Origin: Parcubacteria group bacterium GW2011_GWD2_43_10
Lineage (GTDB): Bacteria; Patescibacteriota; Patescibacteriia; Veblenbacterales; UBA10138
Direction: 5' to 3'
NCBI GenBank assembly: GCA_000995845.1
Contig: LCEZ01000009.1
Span: forward strand, 1 to 21,554
Length of the DNA: 21,554 nucleotides
A program made the position numbers and the translations under genes. Shown one piece after another: positions 13,600 to 20,595 of this stretch; position 1 is the stretch's first letter; the number at the start of each line of letters is the position of its first letter. Under the pieces are notes generated by a model. That model worked only from the letters and a program-made list of their open reading frames with translations, was not told where the DNA came from and did not search any database.

Positions 13600-13804
13600 A
13601 TGTTTTTAAATTATTTAGTAAATTAACTTGGTTTATTATACCATAAAGCTAGCCAGTTGTAGATATACCGCCAGTTTAGTACTGAAGAGTGATTATTTTA
13701 TTGCCTAACTTAAGTTAATTAGGTTTTTAGTTGCGTGCCAGGCTCAAATGTGCTATAGTAATATAGTATTAAAGTAAAAATAAGGGCACAATTATAATCA
13801 CATG
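13600..13804. promoter_or_regulatory. Divergent promoter region
   Basis: On the - strand a TATAAT box (13640-13635) serves the OB-like protein gene. On the + strand TATAAT (13793-13798) ends 6 nt before the ATG at 13805 and serves the giant surface protein. Between them lies an imperfect palindrome, CCTAACTTAAGTTAATTAGG, followed by TTTTTAG (about 13704-13729). It could act as a + strand terminator or an operator. No gene is seen here. Confidence 0.55.
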
Positions 13805-15463
13805 ATGTCTTATATAGATCTGCCCGCCAACCAAGCTGTGCACTCGGCCCGGAAACTTATTCTGCGGTTGGGTTTTGTGTTGATAAGTTTGGCCATGTTC
13901 TTTTATTTTTCCGGCGTAGCTCAGGCACTTGTTATATATCAGAACAATAATACTTACACCAAAACCGAGCCTGACAGCAGCACCTACTACACCGCCTTTA
14001 CCGATACTTTTACCCCTTCGTTTTCCGTAAATAATGTTTACTTTACTTATGGTGTTAAGGGCTACAATACTGCAACTGTTAAAGTAAGGATTTACATAAA
14101 TGGCGCTTTGGTAGCAGATTCTATCCATTCCGGTTTGGCTAATAATGTTTGGGCCCCCCAATCCGTCAATATCACAAATTTTTGGAATGCCGGCAGCACT
14201 TACTCGTTGGAAGTCAAATACACTAGAGGCAATTATTATGCTGCTCCCTATAGCGTGGCCTTGCGCAATTTTCTTATTTATGATCCTGACCCGCCCGACA
14301 CCACCCCGCCAACACTGCAAGCCCGCAACCCGGCGCCAAACGTTTATTTTCAAAACGCGCCGCTTAATGTGGCAGTTACTTATTCCGACCCGAGCGGCAT
14401 TGCTTTCACCGGGTATTGTTTGACGGTAGATCCTACTTGTGAGCCTTTCACCGCTTTTAACAATGGCACTACTATTGATTCCTTAACTTATGATAATAAC
14501 CCAGGCGCAGCCGGCTGGAATTTATGCACGCGCGCCCGCGACAACGCGGGCAATTGGTCAACCACAGTTTGCGGACACTATGTTAGGCGCCTAGCCACCC
14601 CGACTAACCTCAGTGCCACCCTGTCCGGTTATCAAAACGTGAATTTGCAGTGGACCGATAATTCAAATGAGGAGAATGGCTACTATGTTCGGCGGAGTAC
14701 CGATGGCGGCAATACTTACCCGATCATAGCCACCCTGGGGGCAAATGCCACTTCGTGGCTGCACAGCAATGCCTCGTGCGGCAATAGCACGTATAAGGTT
14801 GAGGTGTTCAAAACCAGTGCTGACAGCGTTATGTCGGTAGCTTCGAACTCTGTGACTACTTGTCAGGATATTATTGCGCCGATGGTGTTATCGTTAAACG
14901 CTCTAACGCCCACTAGCTCAGCGCCGGTAATCACTTTTACCGCCTCTGACACGGGGGGTAGTAACATTGCCTATTATCAGGTTTACAGAACAAGCGACAC
15001 TAGCTATCCGACTGGCTGGACTAATGTGTCTGGAAACATCACCTCAACATCATGGACCGACAATGGAGCCGGCGCTGGTATTTGGTGGTATGGGTTGCAT
15101 GTGGTTGATTCCGCCGGAAATTGCATTGATGAAAATGGCGTTCACTGTGGCGGCGTGAGCACAGATTCGCTTGACCCCAGAACGCCCGTGAGTCCGGTGC
15201 GGGTAATTAAAGACATAACAAATCCGTCAATACTATTGATTCCGTCCCAAGGGACTTATGCTTGTTCAGCTACTAACCCCCTGTATGTTTTTGGTTATGG
15301 TTGGGATACTGGTTCGCCCACGTCGCCGCCAGTTACAGTCCGTTATACCGTTAATACTGGCACTCCAACATGCAGTTCAGGCTTATTATCACTACCCGGA
15401 ATTACAGCAACTACCACTGTGAAAGCTATAGCTTGTGATGGGGCCGGCGATTTATACTTGTAA
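13805..15463 (+). CDS. Giant Ig/FN3 surface protein, N-terminal part (frameshifted)
   Basis: This part is 552 aa. I prefer the second ATG (13805) over 13802 because TATAAT ends exactly 6 nt before it. An N-terminal signal or anchor segment (RKLILRLGFVLISLAMFFYF) ends near a VAQA-like cleavage site. After it come a beta-rich domain, an Ig-like domain starting near PDTTPPTLQARNPAP, an FN3-like domain (NLSATLSGYQNVNLQWTDNS), and two more Ig-like modules starting DIIAPMVLS and DITNPSILL. Paired cysteines in the modules suggest disulfides outside the cell. The frame ends at TAA 15461-15463 mid-domain, while the protein continues in another frame from about 15435. Likely role: adhesion or surface layer. 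Confidence 0.8.
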   Translation: MSYIDLPANQAVHSARKLILRLGFVLISLAMFFYFSGVAQALVIYQNNNTYTKTEPDSSTYYTAFTDTFTPSFSVNNVYFTYGVKGYNTATVKVRIYINGALVADSIHSGLANNVWAPQSVNITNFWNAGSTYSLEVKYTRGNYYAAPYSVALRNFLIYDPDPPDTTPPTLQARNPAPNVYFQNAPLNVAVTYSDPSGIAFTGYCLTVDPTCEPFTAFNNGTTIDSLTYDNNPGAAGWNLCTRARDNAGNWSTTVCGHYVRRLATPTNLSATLSGYQNVNLQWTDNSNEENGYYVRRSTDGGNTYPIIATLGANATSWLHSNASCGNSTYKVEVFKTSADSVMSVASNSVTTCQDIIAPMVLSLNALTPTSSAPVITFTASDTGGSNIAYYQVYRTSDTSYPTGWTNVSGNITSTSWTDNGAGAGIWWYGLHVVDSAGNCIDENGVHCGGVSTDSLDPRTPVSPVRVIKDITNPSILLIPSQGTYACSATNPLYVFGYGWDTGSPTSPPVTVRYTVNTGTPTCSSGLLSLPGITATTTVKAIACDGAGDLYL

Positions 15464-17699
15464 TACTAGTCCGCCGAGTATTTCTTTTAATCCCACCACC
15501 CGACCGTGGGCTTCAAATTCCATCGGCGTTATGGTTACGGGAACTGATTCGGACGGGGTTGCGAGTATGCGACGTTGCTGGACCACAAGCTCAAGTTGTG
15601 ACCCGGGAACTGTCGGTAACATTGGTTTTACTTGTAGTGGGACCTCACCCTGTTCCGCCGTCCAAAGCCAAAGTGGCAATGGCGACTGGCGTCTTTGTAT
15701 TCACGCCACCGACAGCCTTGGTAATCAAAGTAGTATCCAATGCTCAGGCCCATACCAGGTGGATGCGGTTAATCCATCACCACCCGTTTTAACTGGCCCC
15801 ACTATAACTAATAATAAAACCCCATCAATAAATGTTAGTGGTACAGATGCCTTAAGTGGTATAGATAGATTCGTAGCTGATTACCGTAGGCCAGATGGTA
15901 CCAATTGTGGTACTGCCACTACTTATAGTAATCCAGGTTCATTCACCATGCCGTCTGCATGCTACACGCCGGGTGGTGGGGGTGATGTTTTTAATAATTT
16001 CTTTAAGCACCCCTTGGTGTGGTTAAAGAATATTTTCTTTAAATCAGCTAACGCCCAAACAGGCGGTGATGGGCAATATCGTTTTTATGTGGTGGCTTAT
16101 GATAAGGCGGGAAATCAGGCGTCTGCTAATCATTATGTAACCATAGATGCCACACCGCCAGCAGTACCCACTTTTAACCCGTTTGGTGAGACTTATGCAG
16201 GCATAAACTATATTAACCAGGCGATAATCAGTAATTTTGATCCAATAGTAGTCTCTGGTTCATGCTCAACTGATACTAGTTATATGATTTTATACATTAA
16301 TACATATCCGTATGCTACTGGTATACCCTGCAACGCTGGCAGTTGGACAACCAGTATTAATCCAGGAGATCTAGCCAGCATAGTAAATTACCAAGGAGAA
16401 TTTTGGCTGCAAGCTTATTCTTTGGATTTAGCAGGTAACTGGTCTACAGCTATTGCTATGGGCATAATGGATACTGTTCTTCCTACTACGCCGGCGGATG
16501 TTCAGTGTCCATATTTTATCACCAACGCACCTATACAAGTTGACTGGCAAGCTTCATATGATACTTCTGGAATTCGGTTTTATGGTTATGGCGTCAGAAC
16601 CAACACTTGCGACCCGTCTTCTATTCCTAATGGCGCTTGTATTAGTCCTGCATTTTTATCCTTTGCTCAATCTGATGGTACCAGTTACCTTTATGACCCA
16701 CCGATTGATGATAAATATGCCTGGCAGATTTGGGCACAAGATAAGGCTGGTAATTTTAGCAATTTTTCAGCATATTCTCCGGCTTGCCTTTATGACATTA
16801 CTTCACCTAATCCCACAGTAATAAACTTTAGCCCCTTTCTTATTCCTCCCACCACGCCATCGCCAACTAATAATATTACGCCTGTTGTCCGCTTTAACTC
16901 TGGGGCTGATCCATTGACGAACGGCGTTGCTTCTGGAAATACCTGCAACAATGTTTATACTGTCGGGCCGCAAGGTCCGTGCGGCAGTGGCGTGTGTTTG
17001 GCCCCAGGCGTAACCGAATACTCTTTACCGGCAGGGTGTTATACCGGGCAGATTGGTAAGGCTGATGATGCGCCACCAGCCGGATTCTTTGCTCGCTTGT
17101 GGCATAACTTTGTGAAATATGTATTAGCCGCGCTGGATCCGCCGCCGCAGTTGGGTGGCGATGGCATGTATTCGTTCGTCTTTGAAACGCAGGATGCCGC
17201 GGGTAATATTTCCAAAGAAACTGTTCATTCAGTGGAAATTGATACTGTTGGGCCGATAGCTCCCGATGACATTACAATAATCACTGATCCTCGGCCCAGT
17301 AGTGGGCGCAATTACACCGCCTCCACCCTAAACCAAATTGATTGGGTAACAAATTCCAACTGGCCTTTATATATGGCGAATTGTATTGGTTGTGAATTTG
17401 CTTCTGCTCCCAATCCGCCTGATCCGCTTTTGTATTGGCAGCCACAAGGGGGTATTTTACAAGAATACAATTGTAGTGAATTACCAGCTAATATGCATTG
17501 CTCATTCAGTTGTTTTATCGTGCCTCAATCTGAATACGCCTGCTTTAATGTTCATTTTGATGATAATCCTGGCGTGGGTCACAACGGCAAGTTAACCGTA
17601 GATTTTGCCAATGTATTCAAGGATGCAGCCGGTAATCTAGGCTCGGGTGATGCTGACTTAAATATATCTAACCAGCCTCCGGTAATAATACTGAAATAA
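15435..17699 (+). CDS. Giant Ig-like surface protein, C-terminal part (frameshifted)
   Basis: This 754-aa frame continues the preceding gene: it lacks a signal peptide and opens in mid-module (TCNTSPPSISF). Ig-like modules of roughly 90-110 aa follow, each opening with a VDAVNPSPP, TIDATPPAVP, DITSPNPTV or EIDTVGPIAP linker and holding a (D)xAGN turn. Two modules carry a similar unusual insertion after CYT: a Gly/Ala-rich lead, then an aromatic, basic, amphipathic stretch (NNFFKHPLVWLKNIFF at about 15990-16040; FFARLWHNFVKYVLAAL at about 17080-17135), then GGDG. The protein ends without a C-terminal anchor or sorting signal that I recognise. Joined with the first part it would exceed 1290 aa. 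Confidence 0.78.
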   Translation: MMGPAIYTCNTSPPSISFNPTTRPWASNSIGVMVTGTDSDGVASMRRCWTTSSSCDPGTVGNIGFTCSGTSPCSAVQSQSGNGDWRLCIHATDSLGNQSSIQCSGPYQVDAVNPSPPVLTGPTITNNKTPSINVSGTDALSGIDRFVADYRRPDGTNCGTATTYSNPGSFTMPSACYTPGGGGDVFNNFFKHPLVWLKNIFFKSANAQTGGDGQYRFYVVAYDKAGNQASANHYVTIDATPPAVPTFNPFGETYAGINYINQAIISNFDPIVVSGSCSTDTSYMILYINTYPYATGIPCNAGSWTTSINPGDLASIVNYQGEFWLQAYSLDLAGNWSTAIAMGIMDTVLPTTPADVQCPYFITNAPIQVDWQASYDTSGIRFYGYGVRTNTCDPSSIPNGACISPAFLSFAQSDGTSYLYDPPIDDKYAWQIWAQDKAGNFSNFSAYSPACLYDITSPNPTVINFSPFLIPPTTPSPTNNITPVVRFNSGADPLTNGVASGNTCNNVYTVGPQGPCGSGVCLAPGVTEYSLPAGCYTGQIGKADDAPPAGFFARLWHNFVKYVLAALDPPPQLGGDGMYSFVFETQDAAGNISKETVHSVEIDTVGPIAPDDITIITDPRPSSGRNYTASTLNQIDWVTNSNWPLYMANCIGCEFASAPNPPDPLLYWQPQGGILQEYNCSELPANMHCSFSCFIVPQSEYACFNVHFDDNPGVGHNGKLTVDFANVFKDAAGNLGSGDADLNISNQPPVIILK

Positions 17700-17723
17700 A
17701 AGTTATAAGCTAAAGAAATTTCT

Positions 17724-17750
17724 AAACCGCCTGGCATCAGGCGGTTTTTG
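17724..17750 (+). terminator. Intrinsic terminator after the giant surface protein
   Basis: AAACCGCCTG and CAGGCGGTTT form a perfect 10-bp stem with a GCAT loop, followed by further T residues. It lies 25 bp after the TAA at 17697-17699. Confidence 0.9.
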
Positions 17751-17795
17751 TTACGCGGTATGATATATATATTTATTGTTTATTAAACTATTACT

Positions 17796-18297
17796 ATTAA
17801 TCAGAAAATAAGGCGTAAACTTTTGGCTTTAGCGCGCGCAGATCAAGCCATGAGAAGGGGTAAAAAAGAAATGGAATAAAAATGCTGATGCCAAAAGAGC
17901 CAAGCAACTGGCACAAATAGTAGAGAGTTCTGGCTGGCCTGATAAAGGTAGGTTTGGTGAGGACGGTTCTCATGCCGCTTGGCTTATAGCCCAGCACGCG
18001 GATTTTGATGTTAAACTGCAGGAAAAATTTTTAGAGCTGATGAAAAAGAGCGTTCGGCAGAAAAAAGTTCCCCTTTGGCAGCAAGCATATCTGGAGGATA
18101 GGGTGCGAGTCAATAGAGGGAAGCCGCAACTTTACGGCACGCAATTTCGCCTGAATAAGAAAAGAGTTTTAGTAATGTGGCCAGTGCAAAATAGAATCAG
18201 ATTAAATATTAGGCGTAAACAAGCCGGCTTAGAACCTATAGGAGTTTATAAAAAGGAATTACAGTCAAGGCAATTAGCATTAAAAGAAAGATGGTAA
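17796..18297 (+). pseudogene. DUF6624-like gene broken by a frameshift
   Basis: The downstream frame (17854-18297) encodes NADAKRAKQLAQ, SGWP, AAWLIAQHADFD, AYLEDRVRVN and GKPQLYGTQF, the conserved string I recall for DUF6624. The expected N-terminus, KLLALARADQAMRRGKKEME, is in the frame starting about 17796 and stops at 17877-17879. Removing one A from the AAAAAA run at 17862-17867 fuses them into one ORF. No ATG precedes the N-terminal part; ATT at 17790 or 17796 would be the first candidates. The longest ATG-started piece (18040-18297, 85 aa) lacks half the domain. The family's function is unknown to me. The C-terminus (FRLNKKRVLVMWPVQNRI) departs from the usual pattern. Confidence 0.7.
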
Positions 18298-18319
18298 TAA
18301 AATAGTCACCAGTAAACAC

Positions 18320-18368
18320 TTGACATATTGATATTTTGAGCCTAAGTTGATGCTGGGTTTAATACCCA
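18320..18368 (+). promoter_or_regulatory. Possible promoter/operator of the RiPP-like locus
   Basis: TTGACA (18320-18325) is a consensus -35, but the sequence 17 bp on (TAAGTT) is a poor -10. An inverted repeat, TGGGT-ttaat-ACCCA (18354-18368), lies downstream and could be an operator or part of the leader. A second TTGACA occurs at 18383-18388, too near the start to serve as a -35. The start point of this transcript is not clear. Confidence 0.35.
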
Positions 18369-18415
18369 ATAAATAATGCTTCTTGACAACTAAAGATAGA
18401 GAGGAGGTAATCCTT

Positions 18416-18577
18416 ATGGATCATGAAAATGTCGAGAAGAATACTGAGTCTGTTCAAGGGGAACGCCTGTTTACACTTGCTATAGAAGAGGCGTCCCATA
18501 ATCCCACGGACGGTAGCCCAGAACCAATATGGGATATCGACTGGGATGAAGGCCCCGATCACAGTCACAGTGATTGA
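18416..18577 (+). CDS. Putative RiPP precursor peptide, 53 aa
   Basis: The ORF starts at an ATG 8 nt after a strong GAGGAGG Shine-Dalgarno site. Residues 1-30 look like a leader (charged, with a short LFTLAIEEA helix at 18-26). The C-terminal third is a striking acidic and aromatic string: EPIWDIDWDEGPDHSHSD, with two Trp, six Asp and two His, and no Cys. It lies 58 bp upstream of a radical SAM/SPASM gene with a hairpin between them, the standard layout for a modified peptide and its maturase. The two W-D-x triplets are possible sites for side-chain crosslinks of the cyclophane (triceptide) type. The peptide family is not known to me; substrate status is inferred from context. Confidence 0.65.
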   Translation: MDHENVEKNTESVQGERLFTLAIEEASHNPTDGSPEPIWDIDWDEGPDHSHSD

Positions 18578-18582
18578 AGTAA

Positions 18583-18616
18583 GGGGTCGGCATAATAAAT
18601 CCGACCCCAATTTTTA
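18583..18616 (+). terminator. Attenuator-like hairpin between precursor and radical SAM gene
   Basis: GGGGTCGG (18583-18590) and CCGACCCC (18601-18608) form a perfect 8-bp stem with a 10-nt loop, followed by AATTTTT. It lies 5 bp past the precursor stop. Such a partial terminator is common between RiPP precursor and enzyme genes and would yield more precursor than enzyme. Confidence 0.8.
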
Positions 18617-18635
18617 AACAAAAAGAGGTTTACAA

Positions 18636-19745
18636 ATGAAAATAATACCGATTATAAAGGCGACTTCGGTCGGCTGCAATCTAAGATGTGCGTATTGTTT
18701 CTATCGTTCTACAGATCAAAATAAGGTAACCCCCATGCCTCAAGCGGTTCTTCAGAAACTGATTGAAGAAACAATCAAGGCAAATCCGAAATGCGCTGAA
18801 TTTGACTGGCTGGGTGGCGAGCCAACCCTCGCGGGTGTTGATTTTTTTGATGAAGTTGTATCAATACAAAGTCATTATAGATTACCCAATCAGGTTGTCA
18901 CCAACAAGTTACAAACCAACGGAACAATGTTAAACGAAAGATGGGTAAAATTCTTAATTGCCAATGACTTCCATCTCGGAATCAGTATCGACGGTCCTCC
19001 TGAATTACATGATATATACAGGCGCGATAATGGGGATAACCCAACAGCCCTTAAGGTACTAAACTCCATTAAATTATTACAAGAGTTGGGTCATAAACGA
19101 TGGGGAACCATTACAGTAATAACTGACCAAAATGTAGATTATCCAGAAGTTATTTATAATTTCTTTCGGTCAGTCGGCATCACTAAGATGGCATTTAACC
19201 CTACTAAGGGTACAAATGAATCTGGTAAACAGATAGCTATCGCTCCTTCACCTACTGCTTATGGTAACTTTATGTGCCGAATTTTTGACAGGTGGTGTAA
19301 TGAGGATAACCCAGAAATAGTCATAAGGCAGTTTCACAGTATCATGCAGGGATTCTTGGGGGGCAAATACCGTCTCTGTACATTTTCTGGGCAGTGCCAG
19401 CAATTCTTTTCCGTCAACTATAATGGAGACGCTTATCCGTGTGAGGATGATCATCTTGATGAAAGGTGGTGCTTCGGGAATGTATCTCAAGGTTGGAAAC
19501 CTATAATAGAAAGCGAGGCGTACCTGCGCTATATAGAAAGAATAGGCGATATCCGTAATGGTTGTACAAGTTGTAAATGGTACGACGCTTGCCAAGGGGG
19601 TTGTACTAGATATTATAGTATTTTTGATGCCCATGGTAACCACAAGAATTATTATTGCGAAGCAGAAAAACAACTTTTTTCGCACATCAAACAAAGACTA
19701 GAGTTATTTCAGGATAGTCTAGTCAACAAAGCAGGGGTTAATTAA
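18636..19745 (+). CDS. Radical SAM/SPASM peptide-modifying enzyme
   Basis: The 369-aa enzyme has the radical SAM motif CNLRCAYC (Cys14, Cys18, Cys21), the SAM-contacting LGGEPT (59-64) and SIDGPPELHD (117-126). The SPASM domain is complete: Cys254-X9-Gly264-X4-Cys269, then Cys310-X2-Cys313-X5-Cys319-X3-Cys323-X17-Cys341, so two auxiliary 4Fe4S clusters are expected; Cys248 and Cys279 are also available. Overall it resembles anaerobic sulfatase maturases and RiPP maturases. No sulfatase is present and the Cys-free peptide lies just upstream, so a RiPP maturase is the better reading. A Shine-Dalgarno-like AGAGGT precedes the ATG. No transporter or leader peptidase is visible downstream. Confidence 0.9.
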   Translation: MKIIPIIKATSVGCNLRCAYCFYRSTDQNKVTPMPQAVLQKLIEETIKANPKCAEFDWLGGEPTLAGVDFFDEVVSIQSHYRLPNQVVTNKLQTNGTMLNERWVKFLIANDFHLGISIDGPPELHDIYRRDNGDNPTALKVLNSIKLLQELGHKRWGTITVITDQNVDYPEVIYNFFRSVGITKMAFNPTKGTNESGKQIAIAPSPTAYGNFMCRIFDRWCNEDNPEIVIRQFHSIMQGFLGGKYRLCTFSGQCQQFFSVNYNGDAYPCEDDHLDERWCFGNVSQGWKPIIESEAYLRYIERIGDIRNGCTSCKWYDACQGGCTRYYSIFDAHGNHKNYYCEAEKQLFSHIKQRLELFQDSLVNKAGVN

Positions 19746-19764
19746 CAAACCCTGCTTTTTATTT
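19728..19764. terminator. Bidirectional terminator between convergent genes
   Basis: AAAGCAGGG (19728-19736) and CCCTGCTTT (19750-19758) form a 9-bp stem with a 13-nt loop, followed by TT and AT-rich sequence. The radical SAM stop (19743-19745) lies in the loop, and the stop of the - strand gene (19759-19761) lies right after the stem. It should end transcription from the + side and probably also from the - side. Confidence 0.8.
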
Positions 19765-20214
19765 ACCACCTTTTATTATAAATATTTTGCTAGGTAAATC
19801 TTTGCTTGTTACTTTTACCAGTTTGAATGGCATTACCTTTTTAAACGCCACGCTTTCACACGGATTACTTTTCATAAAATCATGCTTCTTAAATATATAA
19901 ACATACCCCTTGGAACTATTATTTAACTGGTCTAGTGTAAATTTTGAAGCGCGAAATCCCAACTTTTTGTTGCGATATGAAAAACCACTGCGATAATTAC
20001 TTGGACAATTTTTTCGGTTTACTACAGCCCTAAATATTGCCAGATCTACAAATGGTGTAGCAAATACTGCTGGCTTACCGTCCCTTGTACGTACCCCTTT
20101 GACGTAATTATAAGCCTGACGTGGATTTAAATCCTTTACTTTAACTGGTGTGCCGTGAAAAACGAAAAGTCCAGTTTTTTGAAATTTATGAAGATCTTTT
20201 CTTGTCGATGTCAT
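19759..20214 (-). CDS. Unknown protein with an FHGT motif, possible ADP-ribosyltransferase-like fold
   Basis: This is a 151-aa basic protein with no membrane segment or signal peptide. Near the N-terminus it has LFVFHGTPVKVKDLNPRQAY, then GKPAVFATPFVDLAIFRAVV at about 46-65, and a beta-rich C-terminal half (YVYIFKKHDF, FKLVKVTSKDL). An H-G-[ST] motif followed by a (V/Y)(F/Y)AT strand recalls ADP-ribosyltransferase-type NAD binding, but I cannot confirm the fold. It has a leaderless promoter. It converges on the RiPP-like locus and shares its terminator; a functional link is possible but position alone is weak evidence. Confidence 0.5.
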   Translation of the reverse strand: MTSTRKDLHKFQKTGLFVFHGTPVKVKDLNPRQAYNYVKGVRTRDGKPAVFATPFVDLAIFRAVVNRKNCPSNYRSGFSYRNKKLGFRASKFTLDQLNNSSKGYVYIFKKHDFMKSNPCESVAFKKVMPFKLVKVTSKDLPSKIFIIKGGK

Positions 20215-20229
20215 ATAACTATTATAGCA
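20215..20229 (-). promoter_or_regulatory. Leaderless extended -10 promoter of the FHGT protein gene
   Basis: On the - strand TGCTATAAT (20229-20221) is an extended -10 box ending 6 nt before the ATG at 20214. It matches the geometry of the hydrogenase and TauE/SafE promoters. Confidence 0.68.
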
Positions 20230-20459
20230 GGTGACAAGAAAATGTTACGAATCCTGTAAGCTTAGAAAATACTTAATTAAAGGGTAATTTCAAATACTCT
20301 GCAATGAGAGACATGTTTCACACCCGTTATTTATAATGGGTGTGTGGTTTGTTGCTTGAACCTGACTGTCAATGTCTACAGGCAGGATTGTCAATACTTT
20401 GGCAAGCTTTATATTAGCCAAAAATTCACCTTAATAGTTGTGCATATTGTTATTAGGTC
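20230..20459. other. Gene-free stretch with two hairpins
   Basis: No credible ORF is seen. One hairpin (20319-20344) has a 12-bp stem, CACACCCGTTAT with ATAATGGGTGTG, including one G-U pair. A second (20361-20386) pairs CCTGACTGT with ACAGGCAGG with one mismatch. TGTCAAT occurs twice here as a short direct repeat. The hairpins lack a following T run, so they are not clear terminators. They might belong to a small RNA or a regulatory region; nothing stronger can be said. Confidence 0.4.
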
Positions 20460-20488
20460 TTGACAAATCACTTCACTTGGTGTATGAT
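20460..20488 (+). promoter_or_regulatory. Strong sigma70-type promoter of the YCF48-like gene
   Basis: A perfect TTGACA (20460-20465), a 17-bp spacer and TATGAT (20483-20488) make this the best -35/-10 pair in the window. Transcription should start near 20495, giving a leader of about 100 nt. Confidence 0.75.
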
Positions 20489-20491
20489 AAC

Positions 20492-20538
20492 TTGTTAAAC
20501 CTGTTTTTTTATGCACATACTATAAGTAGGTTTAACAA
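20492..20538 (+). other. 11-bp inverted repeat in the 5' leader
   Basis: TTGTTAAACCT (20492-20502) and AGGTTTAACAA (20528-20538) are perfect inverted repeats 25 nt apart. They sit at the expected 5' end of the mRNA, so the transcript would begin with a long stem-loop. This could stabilise the mRNA or be a regulator-binding site. It does not match any riboswitch I know. Confidence 0.55.
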
Positions 20539-20595
20539 AACCTTAATTCAATAAACAAAGTAACTTAAAAACTAAATATGAAAGGAGCGTCACTA

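Noticed and set aside
18416..18577. His-Xaa-Ser system precursor based on the HSHS motif
   Set aside because: The known system uses H-x-S repeats and two dedicated partner enzymes; here the residues are H-S-H-S and only one radical SAM gene is present.
18636..19745. Anaerobic sulfatase-maturating enzyme
   Set aside because: The SPASM pattern fits, but no sulfatase gene is nearby and a short peptide gene lies just upstream, so a RiPP role is preferred. The alternative stays open.
20319..20386. Intrinsic terminators in the gene-free stretch
   Set aside because: Both hairpins lack a following T run and no + strand gene ends upstream of them.
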